Part shown: positions 7,342 to 16,234 of the stretch, piece after piece
Layout: each line of letters opens with the position of its first letter
Position numbering within the stretch: the first letter of the stretch is position 1
IMG/VR virus record: IMGVR_UViG_3300033148_004210
Coordinates: 1 to 64,000 of that record
Strand: one strand, 5' to 3'
Source: a virus
Length of the DNA stretch: 64,000 bases
Notes under the pieces: model-generated
What the model was told of the DNA's origin: nothing
The model's database searches: none
Seen by the model: the letters and a program-made list of their open reading frames with translations, nothing else
Translations under genes and position numbers: made by a program

Positions 7342-8121
7342 ATGGCAAATCGTAATACAAGAATAAGAGGAATACAAATTTTAGATAAAGGTGTAGATAC
7401 TGCTCAAATAGCTGATAGTGCTGTTGAAGCTTTACAGATTAATGCTGATGCGGTTACTACTGTTAAAATTTTAGATAATAATGTTACTTTAGCTAAAATA
7501 GCAGATGGAACGGATGCTCAAATGATAATTTGTGATGCTAGCGGTTATCCTACCTATGCGGTAGTAACTGGTGGAGATGTTCATATTGATAATGCTGGTT
7601 TAGCTACTATCCAAGCTACTAAAGTTACTGATGCCATGCTTAATGATGATGTGGCTACTGGTTTAGCTGGTGTCGGTCTTTCTGATACTAGTGGTGTTAT
7701 GGCACTCGATGTTAATGAAGTTGGAGAAGTTGTGGTAGATGTTGCTAATGATTCGTTTTGTTTAACTGACAATTCCGATTCAGATGCTACTAAAAGGGAT
7801 ACCATTGCTGATTTAGTTACTGCTATAGCTGGAGCTGGATTAACAGCTACTGCTGGTGTTTTAGCAGTTGATGAACATGCTTCTGGTATAATTACTGAAG
7901 ATGATATAGTTAGAAATGAAGTTGTTGAACCCGATACTGCTTCAGATACTGATTATACTTTAGCTAATAGTCCTGTTGTTGGCACTGTGAATATCTATTT
8001 AAATGGACTTTTACAGCAACCAGGCACGGGAGAAGATTATGTTATTGATGGAGCAAGTGTAGTTTTTGCAACTGCGGTTGATGCTTCAGACCTCGTTTTA
8101 GCTGACTACATTGTGACTTAG
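7342..8121 (+). CDS. Fibre/decoration protein sharing N-terminal motif with the large fibre
   Basis: The ATG at 7342 follows AGGAGG (7325-7330); an earlier TTG at 7309 lies before the ribosome site. The 259-residue product begins MANRNTRIR, nearly the start of the large fibre at 9446 (MADRNTSIR), so both may dock at the same virion site. A middle region is rich in Ala, Val, Asp and Thr repeats (DAVTTVKILDNNVTLAKIAD), typical of phage fibre stalks. The C-terminal module (VNIYLNGLLQQPGTGEDYVI) is a beta head found in phage structural proteins. Ala/Gly/Asp codons make it more GC-rich than its neighbours. Confidence 0.65.
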   Translation: MANRNTRIRGIQILDKGVDTAQIADSAVEALQINADAVTTVKILDNNVTLAKIADGTDAQMIICDASGYPTYAVVTGGDVHIDNAGLATIQATKVTDAMLNDDVATGLAGVGLSDTSGVMALDVNEVGEVVVDVANDSFCLTDNSDSDATKRDTIADLVTAIAGAGLTATAGVLAVDEHASGIITEDDIVRNEVVEPDTASDTDYTLANSPVVGTVNIYLNGLLQQPGTGEDYVIDGASVVFATAVDASDLVLADYIVT

Positions 8122-8124
8122 AAA

Positions 8125-8146
8125 TAATTTAGAGTAATCTAAATTA
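8125..8146 (+). terminator. GNRA-capped hairpin after the fibre gene
   Basis: TAATTTAGA (8125-8133) pairs perfectly with TCTAAATTA (8138-8146) around a GTAA loop (GUAA in RNA, a GNRA tetraloop). It starts 3 bases past the stop codon. An A7 run follows, so on the plus strand it is more a 3' mRNA hairpin than a classical terminator. Confidence 0.55.
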
Positions 8147-8153
8147 GCCTAAA

Positions 8154-8169
8154 AAAACACACAAATTAC
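8154..8169 (+). repeat. Right arm of the 16-bp inverted repeat
   Basis: AAAACACACAAATTAC, exact reverse complement of 7231-7246. It lies between the fibre gene's hairpin and the start of the next homing endonuclease. Confidence 0.7.
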
Positions 8170-8187
8170 AATTTTATAAGAAAAAAT

Positions 8188-8838
8188 ATGATACATACTA
8201 AATTATCGAAAGTTTTAACAAAACAATTATTACTAAAAGAATATACAAAAAATCTAAAATCTGCAAACCAAATTGCTAAAAAACTTAGATGTTCCAGTGG
8301 AACTATTTATATTTATTTGAAGAAATATAACATAAAAACAAGAACTTATATTGAAGCTTTAAGTGGAAAAAAAGCTGGCAGGTTTAAAGATGGTAGAACA
8401 ATGAAAAAATATTATTGTAAAGATTGTGGTATAAAAATCACTTATCAATCTGGTTATTATGGTCAAGGAAAATGTAATCATTGTAATCAAATAAGTAAAC
8501 CTTTACCTTCTAAGGAAGCGATTCGAAACCAAAGTCTGGCTCATGGAGGAACTGGAATTCCTTACGAAAACGATGAATATGGTGCAGAATTTGATAATGC
8601 TTTAAAAGAACAAGTTAGATTTCGAGATAAGTATAAATGCCAAGTTTGCGGATGTCCTCAAATAGAAAATGGAAGACAATTAGACGTTCATCATATTGAT
8701 TATAATAAGAGGAATAATATTTTAAATAATTTAGTATCCTTATGTCGCAAATGCCATATGAAAACAAATTACAATAGAGAAGAATGGGAAGAATATTTCC
8801 AAGCAAAATTAAGGAGAATTCATGAAACCCAAAGGTAA
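8188..8838 (+). CDS. HNH homing endonuclease with HTH and zinc ribbon
   Basis: The 216-residue protein has an N-terminal HTH module (LTKQLLLKEY, IAKKLRCSSGTIYIYLKKYNI). A zinc ribbon follows (CKDCG...CNHC, about residues 75-95), then the HNH nuclease: EYGAEFDNALKEQVRFRDKY, CQVCGCPQ, LDVHHIDYN, LVSLCRKCH. The nuclease half is very close to that of the gene at 15284, indicating recent spread within this genome. The start ATG has only a weak ribosome site. Its end overlaps the next gene by 17 bases. Confidence 0.9.
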   Translation: MIHTKLSKVLTKQLLLKEYTKNLKSANQIAKKLRCSSGTIYIYLKKYNIKTRTYIEALSGKKAGRFKDGRTMKKYYCKDCGIKITYQSGYYGQGKCNHCNQISKPLPSKEAIRNQSLAHGGTGIPYENDEYGAEFDNALKEQVRFRDKYKCQVCGCPQIENGRQLDVHHIDYNKRNNILNNLVSLCRKCHMKTNYNREEWEEYFQAKLRRIHETQR

Positions 8839-9112
8839 AAATTATTCTCGAATGAACAAAAAACAACAAGTAAAAGTTGATAAAACTATAAAACGTATGG
8901 AAAAAACAAGAATTAAAGATGATGTTAGGCTTCGTAAATCTATAAAAGCCAAACTTGAATGGGCTAAAGAACAGAAAAAGAAAGGTTTGGAAGCTGTTGA
9001 GGATTTTAAAAAAAGAATTCAGACAAATACGAAAGAATTACTTAAACTTGAAGGTATAATATTAGTATTAAGTCAAATATTACAGGAAGAACAACCAAAG
9101 AAAGAAAAATAA
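8822..9112 (+). CDS. Small lysine-rich coiled-coil protein
   Basis: A 96-residue, very basic protein predicted to be nearly all helix (KQQVKVDKTIKRMEKTRI ... LKLEGIILVLSQIL). AAGGAG precedes the ATG by 5 bases, inside the tail of the endonuclease gene. It abuts the next small gene with no gap. No family recognised; its place between fibre genes suggests a virion or assembly role. Confidence 0.6.
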   Translation: MKPKGKNYSRMNKKQQVKVDKTIKRMEKTRIKDDVRLRKSIKAKLEWAKEQKKKGLEAVEDFKKRIQTNTKELLKLEGIILVLSQILQEEQPKKEK

Positions 9113-9292
9113 ATGCTTACAGCCCAATTAGATTTTAAATGTAATATATGCGGATGTGAAAAATTTTTTGTAATGCCTGTTGGAAAATTAACCAAAAGTG
9201 GTGATACAGTAACTACTCTTTCGGAATATTTGCTGAAATGTAAAAAATGTTTAAAGGCATATATTTTAGATTTTTCAATAAAGGCGTGTTAA
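9113..9292 (+). CDS. Small zinc-ribbon protein (59 aa)
   Basis: An ATG directly after the previous stop codon opens a 59-residue frame with CNICGC near the start and CKKC near the end, spaced as a four-Cys zinc ribbon. It ends at TAA 9290-9292. The next small gene starts 14 bases later. Function unknown. Confidence 0.6.
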   Translation: MLTAQLDFKCNICGCEKFFVMPVGKLTKSGDTVTTLSEYLLKCKKCLKAYILDFSIKAC

Positions 9293-9306
9293 AAAAGGAA
9301 TAAAAG

Positions 9307-9456
9307 ATGATAAGACGTATTAGAAACTTAAAAGAAATAGAAAAGGGAAAGCAAGAAAAGAAACATCAATCTCTTTTGGAAGATTTAATTATCCTTTTAA
9401 TTAAAAAAGGTATTATTTCAAAAGAAGATTATGAGGAATTAACAAATGGCAGATAG
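9307..9456 (+). CDS. Small basic protein (49 aa)
   Basis: An ATG after AAAAAGGAATAAAAG opens 49 codons (MIRRIRNLKEIEKGKQEKK...), ending in an amphipathic helix with acidic residues. The stop at 9454-9456 overlaps the start of the large fibre gene (ATG 9446) by 11 bases, so translation of the fibre is probably coupled to it. No homologue recognised. Confidence 0.5.
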   Translation: MIRRIRNLKEIEKGKQEKKHQSLLEDLIILLIKKGIISKEDYEELTNGR

Positions 9457-12400
9457 GAATACATCGATAAGAAGAAGCCAATTAAAACCTATTATTTGGG
9501 ATGATTTAGATGCTACCAATTCTCCTAGTGATAATTATGTCCCTTCTTATGACGATGCTACAAAAAAATTTACTTGGATTGCAGTTGTAGGAAGCCATGA
9601 TAGACAACACAGTATAGTAGCATCTGCCGACCATTCTGATAAAGCTGATTATATAGACATACCTTATTCTCCTACTATTTTAACTGGTGGAGTTCTTTCT
9701 GAAGGAACAAATCCAGGAACTTTAAAAATAAGTGCTTTAACTGCTTTACTTAGAACAACAGATTCTACTACTGGAGCATTAGCAAAAATAACTTTGACTG
9801 AACAAGATAATCAATCTATAGGTTCTGCTAATACAATATATAAAGTAGTATTAGATTATAATGACGGAAGTCCTCAAATACTTATACAAATAGCTGGTGC
9901 AGACCATAAAAGACAAATAAATATTGGGACTTGTATGAAAGAATTAGATAATACTATTCATATTACTAATGCAGGGTTTAGATTAGCCGAAAGTGCTAAA
10001 AAATCTCATCGTAGAGCTGGTAAACTTAGAAAATGGGAATTGTCTAATGAAATAACAATAACAGATGAAGGCAGTAAACAATTTTCAATATCTTCAGGAG
10101 AACTTTTTAAAGGAATTAATAATTTTATTTGGGCTGGATTTGATTCTTCTGCAACTGGAGAAACTTTTACTTATGTATATTTTGATGGAGATGTTACTGC
10201 TGGAGGAGCTTGGGTATATGTTCCTGACCAAACAGACATAGATGTAGATAATTATAACGATATAGCAATTGGATTAGATTCTTTTACTAAATATAAATGT
10301 GATTGGGTTTTCATTCATCCTGATGATGGACATGTTTATGTAGTTTATGGTCAACAGGACGGAACAATAGGGCAAATATCTGATTCAAGTGTTCCTACGC
10401 TTCCTGATTTAATAGATACTTTTGGAGCATTAGTAGGAAGAATTATAGTAGATGCTGGTGTAGCTACATTTCATAGAATAGAAGTGGTTCAAAATGTAAC
10501 TTTTAGTCCTCAAGTGGTTATAGACCATAATGATAATTCAAATATACAAGGTGGAACTACAGACCAATATTACCATTTAACTTCTGCCGATTATACAGAA
10601 CTTACTCAATGGTTAGATAATGTTACTTTGGGTAGTGATGGCAAATTGACTTTGGTAAGTGGAACAGCTATTAACGAATTTTCTACAGATGGAACTTTAT
10701 CGGACAATTCTGATGATGCAGTGCCAACAGAAAAAGCAGTAAAAACTTATGTTGATAATGCAGTTCCTAATTTGTCTACCAGTGTAGACGATTTTACAAT
10801 TAAATATGAAAACGATAAATTAAAAATCGCAGACCGTATTGAACAAAATATAGCGTTATTAGCTTTTTATAGAGCAATAGACCAATCAGAATCTATTTAT
10901 AATTTAGTGGATGGATTTATAGACGAATTTGAAGACGAAACAGGAGTAGATACTGGAAATTCTACAAATGAAGATTATGATAGTGATAACGATTTATATA
11001 GTCCTTTAACTTTAGCAAATTTAGAATTAGATTATATGGAATATTCTAGTGATGAATTGGTTAGGGCTGATTGGGTATCTTCTGACCCCACATCAGGGAG
11101 TGGCGGTATAGATGCAAATACAAAATTACTTATTCATGGCAATGATGGAGATGCCAGTGGACAAAATCATATACCTACTTATGTAGGAACAGCTAAAATA
11201 GATGCTACTACTTATAAATGGGAAAAAGGTAGTTTATCAGTAGATGGAGATTCCGATTGTCTTACTTTTTCAGACAGTGGTGATTGGGATGTGATAGGTT
11301 CAAATTCAGATAATTGGACTATAGATTTTTGGGTAAAACATACTGACCATGCTGGAAGCGAATATTATATGGCTCATCATGAAGATGGTAGTAATCGATG
11401 GTTTTTCAAACATGGAGATGGCACGGGTTTACTTTTTTATGTTCAAGGCGTTGCGAATTTCAACACAGGTTCTGGTGGAGAAATAACAGATACGGATTGG
11501 CATCATGTTGCAGTTTGTAAAATAGCAGATAAATATGCTTGTTATTTAGATGGAACTCAAGTAAATTATGTTCAAAATAGTGATGTTGATACTTTTGCAG
11601 GAAGTTTATATATAGCACAATCTGGGAGTGGTGATAGTTGGTTTGCTGGTAATATGGACAGTATTAGAATAAATCATAGTAATGTTTTAAATGCAGTAAT
11701 AGATGCTGATGGAAGTTCAGGAACTTGCGACCTTCCTACTTCAGCTTCAACAGCAGATGCAAATACTAAACTTTTACTTAATTTCGAAGACGGAGACCAA
11801 TATGGAGGACATAATGTAGAACCTCAAGGAACAGCTCAAATAGATAGAACTACTAAAAAATGGGGCAATGGTTCTTGGAAATTTGATGGAAACAGTGATT
11901 ATTTAGAATTACCAGATAGTGCAGATTGGGATATAGGTGCTTCAAATTCAGATGATTGGACTATAGATTTATGGGTAAAATGTAGAGTAGCTGATATTTC
12001 TGATGAAGCCCAAGTTATAATGAGCCAAAGAAACGGTGCTGATTATTGGCTTTTTTATAGACATCCTGCCGAAAGTCTTTACTTTTCTACTTCTTGGGGA
12101 GTATCTTCAATAAGTGCGACAGGTCTTCTTGCAGATACTGATTGGCATCATATTGCTTTAATAAAAGTAGCAGATAAATATGCTATCTATTTAGATGGAA
12201 CTCAAATATCTTATACTCAAAATGCTTCAGTTGGCAATATTACTGCTAGTCTATTAATAGGAAAACAAACTGCTGGACAATGGTGGGATGGTCACATGGA
12301 TGAAGTAAGAATACAACATAGTAATATATTTAATGCTTCTCCAAACGATACTCCAAATGATACCATAACAATTCCTACAGGAGAATATGATGTATTAGTA

Positions 12401-13147
12401 GAAGGTTCATTAAATGTATATTCAGAAGGTGGAACAGGTGCTATAGTAAATCAAGGAACTTATTCTTTAAAAGGAATAGCAGAAGCAGTAAACTCTTTAA
12501 ATGAAACTATAACCAAAACTTTAGGAACAGGCGAACATTTAGATTTAACTAATTATGATACTATAAAATTTGACGTATATGCTTCAGAAGTAGGAACTAA
12601 TTTACAATTACAAATACATGATAGTGGAGGCACAACTTCTACTAAAGATATAGTAATAGGAACTGGAGACGAAGATAGTTGGGTAACAGTTACTTGGGAT
12701 ATATCAGGAATTTCAACAGCCAATAAAGATGATATTGATTCTATAATAATAAAAGTAATAGCCAGCGATACTGGAACAAGTGATAACACTTTTTATATCG
12801 ATAATATGTATGCCGAAGGATTAACTCAAAATATGACCCTTATTAGTAATAGCCAAACTGCTGAAGCTGTGCCCTCAGACGGGCGTGTGATTATATTTCA
12901 GGAGGACGTGGATGCAGTTACACTCAATGTGGACATCAAGGCATATTTGAGTAGGGATTCTGGTTCAACTTGGGCAGAAATAACACTCGCAGATGAGGGG
13001 AATTACAGTGGAGCGAAGAGAATTTTGTCAGGATTAGCCGATTTTACAGCGACAGGAATTGGTAGTGGAACAAATATGGAGTATCGTGTCACTACACATA
13101 ATAATAAAGATATGAAAATTCACGGAATTTCCGCGAGTTGGGACTAA
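9446..13147 (+). CDS. Large tail fibre/tail spike protein with two LamG-like domains
   Basis: A 1233-residue structural protein. The N-terminus MADRNTSIRRSQL matches the fibre at 7342. Around residues 365-390 is the motif HNDNSNIQGG with YYHLTSADY, common in phage tail proteins. Two tandem LamG/concanavalin-like jelly rolls follow (about 555-750 and 770-965), each with TKLL, a SL/SWxxDGxSD strand, W(T)IDxWVK, TDWHH(V/I)A and YLDGTQ. A further beta domain (about 990-1125) resembles a carbohydrate-binding module. The last 90 residues form a separate module of clearly higher GC. LamG domains bind glycans, so this is a strong candidate for host recognition. Confidence 0.8.
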   Translation: MADRNTSIRRSQLKPIIWDDLDATNSPSDNYVPSYDDATKKFTWIAVVGSHDRQHSIVASADHSDKADYIDIPYSPTILTGGVLSEGTNPGTLKISALTALLRTTDSTTGALAKITLTEQDNQSIGSANTIYKVVLDYNDGSPQILIQIAGADHKRQINIGTCMKELDNTIHITNAGFRLAESAKKSHRRAGKLRKWELSNEITITDEGSKQFSISSGELFKGINNFIWAGFDSSATGETFTYVYFDGDVTAGGAWVYVPDQTDIDVDNYNDIAIGLDSFTKYKCDWVFIHPDDGHVYVVYGQQDGTIGQISDSSVPTLPDLIDTFGALVGRIIVDAGVATFHRIEVVQNVTFSPQVVIDHNDNSNIQGGTTDQYYHLTSADYTELTQWLDNVTLGSDGKLTLVSGTAINEFSTDGTLSDNSDDAVPTEKAVKTYVDNAVPNLSTSVDDFTIKYENDKLKIADRIEQNIALLAFYRAIDQSESIYNLVDGFIDEFEDETGVDTGNSTNEDYDSDNDLYSPLTLANLELDYMEYSSDELVRADWVSSDPTSGSGGIDANTKLLIHGNDGDASGQNHIPTYVGTAKIDATTYKWEKGSLSVDGDSDCLTFSDSGDWDVIGSNSDNWTIDFWVKHTDHAGSEYYMAHHEDGSNRWFFKHGDGTGLLFYVQGVANFNTGSGGEITDTDWHHVAVCKIADKYACYLDGTQVNYVQNSDVDTFAGSLYIAQSGSGDSWFAGNMDSIRINHSNVLNAVIDADGSSGTCDLPTSASTADANTKLLLNFEDGDQYGGHNVEPQGTAQIDRTTKKWGNGSWKFDGNSDYLELPDSADWDIGASNSDDWTIDLWVKCRVADISDEAQVIMSQRNGADYWLFYRHPAESLYFSTSWGVSSISATGLLADTDWHHIALIKVADKYAIYLDGTQISYTQNASVGNITASLLIGKQTAGQWWDGHMDEVRIQHSNIFNASPNDTPNDTITIPTGEYDVLVEGSLNVYSEGGTGAIVNQGTYSLKGIAEAVNSLNETITKTLGTGEHLDLTNYDTIKFDVYASEVGTNLQLQIHDSGGTTSTKDIVIGTGDEDSWVTVTWDISGISTANKDDIDSIIIKVIASDTGTSDNTFYIDNMYAEGLTQNMTLISNSQTAEAVPSDGRVIIFQEDVDAVTLNVDIKAYLSRDSGSTWAEITLADEGNYSGAKRILSGLADFTATGIGSGTNMEYRVTTHNNKDMKIHGISASWD

Positions 13148-13150
13148 AAT

Positions 13151-13510
13151 ATGGACGAATTATTTAACGAAAAAAGCGAATATATAAGAATTTTTATGGG
13201 GACGGAAAATATCGACGACCCCTACGAGAAGAATGTGACAGAAACTTTAATAAATTCTATTCCAATTAAAGCAATTGTAACTGATGTTTCTCCAGCTTCT
13301 TCTCAATGGAAAATGCCTGGTATTGTTAGCGAAAAGACAAAACAAATTTTAATAAAAAAGAAATATGAAGATATGCTAAAAATGTCGCGAAAAATAGAAA
13401 TAGATAATGAAGACTATTATGGATATAAGACGAATGGTAGATTGAATTATGTTATTGAGGGCGAATACATTCGTGCATATGTGTATATAAAGAAGGAATC
13501 TAATGCTTAA
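13151..13510 (+). CDS. Putative head-tail joining protein
   Basis: The 119-residue protein starts 3 bases after the large fibre's stop. The order that follows (this gene, HK97 gp10-like, tail terminator, tube) matches siphovirus neck clusters, in which this place is held by a head-closure or connector protein. The sequence is a mix of strands and helices (IRIFMGTENIDDPYEKNV, VTDVSPASSQWK, YVIEGEYIRAYVYI) and looks like a small beta-barrel. Assignment is by synteny. Confidence 0.55.
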   Translation: MDELFNEKSEYIRIFMGTENIDDPYEKNVTETLINSIPIKAIVTDVSPASSQWKMPGIVSEKTKQILIKKKYEDMLKMSRKIEIDNEDYYGYKTNGRLNYVIEGEYIRAYVYIKKESNA

Positions 13511-14021
13511 AATTACACCCAGGTTCTCTGCAAAAGAGATAATTTCAGATACTATAGAAAAAGACTGGTTTTTTTTCCAAGCGGAAGCTTTTGCTTTAGG
13601 AAGTAAGATGGCTAATTACATGTCTGCCTACATAAATAATAATAGAAAAAGACGTGGTGGCACTGGAAGACTTGCTAAAGCTATGAAATTTCAAGGATTT
13701 ACTGGTGCAGGTTTAGTTTCTTGGGGAATAGGATTTATTCCTTCCTTACCTAAATATTGGTATGTTATAAATTATGGTAAAATGGTAAGTGGCGAACCTT
13801 TTGTTCCGTTTCGAGGAGGTTTTGTGCCAGGAAGTTTTGAAGGAAATAAACCCGATTCTGCATTAAAAGGTGGAGTAGAAAGATTTAATATTGGGGACGG
13901 AAGTAAATTTGGAATGAAACCCAAATCAATTGTGAGACCTATGAATTATATACAAGCAACTAAAGCAAGATTAAATGCTAATTTGACAGCACTTCTGGCA
14001 AGAATAAGGATGGGAAAATAA
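13503..14021 (+). CDS. HK97 gp10-like neck/tail-completion protein
   Basis: The 172-residue protein has the typical pattern of the HK97-gp10 family: an N-terminal helix, GTGRLAKAM, then IGFIPSLPKYWYVINYG and PFRGGFVPG. Family members join the head connector to the tail. The start overlaps the preceding gene by 8 bases. Its TAA shares a base with the ATG of the inserted endonuclease (TAATG). Confidence 0.7.
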   Translation: MLKITPRFSAKEIISDTIEKDWFFFQAEAFALGSKMANYMSAYINNNRKRRGGTGRLAKAMKFQGFTGAGLVSWGIGFIPSLPKYWYVINYGKMVSGEPFVPFRGGFVPGSFEGNKPDSALKGGVERFNIGDGSKFGMKPKSIVRPMNYIQATKARLNANLTALLARIRMGK

Positions 14022-14818
14022 TGAGAAATAGAAATAAAATAATTAAATCAACTTTGACTAAATATTTTCTTATAACAAAATATATAAAAAACAAAAAATC
14101 TATTTTACAAATTGCTCATGAACTTGGAAATTGTAATTATGTAACAGTTTATAACTATCTGAAAAACTACAAAATTAAGATTAGACCTTTAAGCGAGAGC
14201 ACTAAAGGGAATAGAAATGGTTTCTTTGGCAAACATCATACTGAAACTCAAAAAGAAAAATGGAGTAAAACTCGTAAAGGAATAAAACTTTCTATAAAAA
14301 CTAGGGAAGCGATGTCTAAAGCTTCAAAAGGAAAAAAGAAATCTTTAGAAACGAAAAAGAAAATGAAAGTAGGGGCATTAAAAAGATGGAAGAATAATTT
14401 TATAGAAAAAAAGAGGTTAAGTAATTGGAATAAATTGAGATGGAGTAATTTAAAATATAAAGAAAAAGTTTTGAAAAAGATGTTTGAAACAAGAAAAATA
14501 AAACCAAACAAACCCGAAAAATTTTTAAATAAATTAATTGGCAAGTTATTCCCAAAAGAATATAAATTTGTTGGAGATGGTAAAATCTGGTTTGACCATT
14601 TCAATCCTGATTTTATAAATATAAATGGTCAAAAGAAAATAATTGAAATGTATGGTGATTATTGGCATAATAGAGAAGAAATGATAGAAAGAGATAATCG
14701 AAGGATTAAAACTTACAAAAAATATGGTTATAAGACCTTAATTATTTGGGACTATGAATTAAAAAATTTAAAAATACTTAAAGAAAAAATAAAGGAGTTT
14801 CACGATGGGTCAATATAG
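14021..14818 (+). CDS. Vsr-like (EDxHD type) homing endonuclease with HTH module
   Basis: The 265-residue protein begins with the shared HTH module (LTKYFLITKY, IAHELGNC, VYNYLKNYKIKIR). A NUMOD3-like basic segment follows (GFFGKHHTETQKEKWSKTRK). The C-terminal 100 residues show the Vsr/EDxHD nuclease fold: NKPEKFLNKLI, FDHFNPDFI, IIEMYGDYWH, RRIKTYKKYGYKTLIIWDYE. I-Bth0305I is the reference member. The gene is inserted between two neck genes: its start overlaps one stop (TAATG), and its end overlaps the start of the next by 14 bases. Confidence 0.88.
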   Translation: MRNRNKIIKSTLTKYFLITKYIKNKKSILQIAHELGNCNYVTVYNYLKNYKIKIRPLSESTKGNRNGFFGKHHTETQKEKWSKTRKGIKLSIKTREAMSKASKGKKKSLETKKKMKVGALKRWKNNFIEKKRLSNWNKLRWSNLKYKEKVLKKMFETRKIKPNKPEKFLNKLIGKLFPKEYKFVGDGKIWFDHFNPDFININGQKKIIEMYGDYWHNREEMIERDNRRIKTYKKYGYKTLIIWDYELKNLKILKEKIKEFHDGSI

Positions 14819-15284
14819 AACGAGTAGAGCTATCGAAGCCTCATTAATAGATTTTCTTAAACCACTATTAGAGGCGAATTGGGGTAATATTTCAGTAGAA
14901 AAAACTTTTGCAAAAATTTATGATATTTCCTTGCCTAGCGTATGTATAAGAGTAGGAGATACCTCCCATGCAAAGGCAGAAATCGGCGATGATAGCACTA
15001 TTAGAACAGTCCAAGTTTTTATCGATATTTTTGCTTCGAGTGATGGACAGAGATTAGATATAAAAGATTTTATAGTAGAAAATATAAAAAATGGTGGAAT
15101 TTTTTATGATTATGTTATTTCTGGAGGTTCTGTTCAAAGCAAAACTGCCAATGGTCGTTTGAGAGTTACTAGTATAGAAGACAGTGGTATTAATTTTGAT
15201 ACTGATAAAGAAAAACTTGATAAACATGATAGATATAGGTCACTCATTACTTTAAGTATTAGCTTAGGGAGAATAGAAAGCTAA
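14805..15284 (+). CDS. Putative tail terminator (tail completion) protein
   Basis: The 159-residue alpha/beta protein has the features of tail terminators: an N-terminal helix (AIEASLIDFLKPLLEANW), a strand with SLPSVCIRVGD, VQVFIDIFASSDGQRLDIKD, and a final strand (RYRSLITLSISL). AAAGGAG stands 8 bases before the ATG. It follows the gp10-like gene once the endonuclease is discounted and precedes the tail tube, exactly as in lambda-like gene order. Expected role: cap the tube and join it to the head. Confidence 0.65.
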   Translation: MGQYRTSRAIEASLIDFLKPLLEANWGNISVEKTFAKIYDISLPSVCIRVGDTSHAKAEIGDDSTIRTVQVFIDIFASSDGQRLDIKDFIVENIKNGGIFYDYVISGGSVQSKTANGRLRVTSIEDSGINFDTDKEKLDKHDRYRSLITLSISLGRIES

Positions 15285-15904
15285 TGTATCCTAAAAAATA
15301 TTATTTAACCAATAAATGTATTGATTGTGGCAAATTAATCCATAGACAAGCTATAAGATGTAGAGATTGTCAAGACCGCCACCGTGCTTTATTAATAAAA
15401 GGAGATAAAAACCCAAATTTTAGGCACGGAGAAACATTAAAAAAACATTATTGTTCCGATTGTGGAAAAGAAATAAGTGACTATAGACGTAAAAGATGTC
15501 AGTCTTGTGCAAATAAATTAATAAATTTAGGAAGAAAACATACTATAAAAGCAAAACAAAACATGAGCAAAGCATTAAAAGGGAAACCGAAATCTAAAAA
15601 ACATATAAAAAATTTGAGTTTAGCTCATGGTGGCACAGGTATCCCTTATGAAAATACTGAATATGGTGCAGAATTTGATAACGAACTAAAAGAGCAAGTT
15701 AGATTTAGAGATAAATATAAATGTCAAATATGTGGCTGTTCCCAATTAGAAAATGGTAAACAGTTAGATTGCCATCATATTGACTATAATAAAAAGCATA
15801 ATATTTTAAATAATTTAGTGGCTTTATGTATAGGTTGCCATAGAAAAACGAATTTTAATAGAAAGTATTGGAAAAATCTTTTCCTTAGTAGAGTGGAGGT
15901 ATAA
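15284..15904 (+). CDS. HNH homing endonuclease with two zinc ribbons
   Basis: The 206-residue protein starts with two zinc ribbons (CIDCG/CRDC and CSDCG/CQSC) and a NUMOD-like basic stretch (KHTIKAKQNMSKALKGK). The HNH nuclease follows: EYGAEFDNELKEQVRFRDKY, CQICGCSQ, LDCHHIDYN, LVALCIGCH, NRKYW. The nuclease half is almost the same as in the gene at 8188. It starts at a TAATG overlap with the tail terminator. Confidence 0.9.
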   Translation: MYPKKYYLTNKCIDCGKLIHRQAIRCRDCQDRHRALLIKGDKNPNFRHGETLKKHYCSDCGKEISDYRRKRCQSCANKLINLGRKHTIKAKQNMSKALKGKPKSKKHIKNLSLAHGGTGIPYENTEYGAEFDNELKEQVRFRDKYKCQICGCSQLENGKQLDCHHIDYNKKHNILNNLVALCIGCHRKTNFNRKYWKNLFLSRVEV

Positions 15905-15906
15905 TA

Positions 15907-16209
15907 ATGAAAGAATATATGGGATTTATATCAGATTGGAGATTTTGGTTTTTATTAGTAAGTGTTTGTTCATTTTTATTTAGCATAATTAATTTAATGA
16001 TTGGGAGACATGTTGCTAATAAAATAATGGGAAACGATTTAAAACACATCACTGCTGATATTGTTGATTTAAAAAAAGAAAATAAAGAAATTAAAATAGA
16101 TTTGAAAGCAGATTTGGGCAAGATTTTTAAACGATTAGGTCGTATTGATAAAGGTTTAGCTATCAGAAAAGCAATCTGCGACGAAAGACATTCAAAAGAT
16201 AGAAAGTAA
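15907..16209 (+). CDS. Small membrane protein with cytoplasmic coiled coil
   Basis: The 100-residue protein has one hydrophobic segment (about residues 12-36, FWFLLVSVCSFLFSIINLMI) and a charged helical tail (DIVDLKKENKEIKIDLKADL). TGGAGGTATAATA precedes the ATG, just after the endonuclease stop. A single membrane segment with a coiled coil would suit a holin-like or tail-associated membrane protein, but nothing specific identifies it. Confidence 0.6.
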   Translation: MKEYMGFISDWRFWFLLVSVCSFLFSIINLMIGRHVANKIMGNDLKHITADIVDLKKENKEIKIDLKADLGKIFKRLGRIDKGLAIRKAICDERHSKDRK

Positions 16210-16234
16210 GGAGTATCTAATAGATTAGTAAGTA

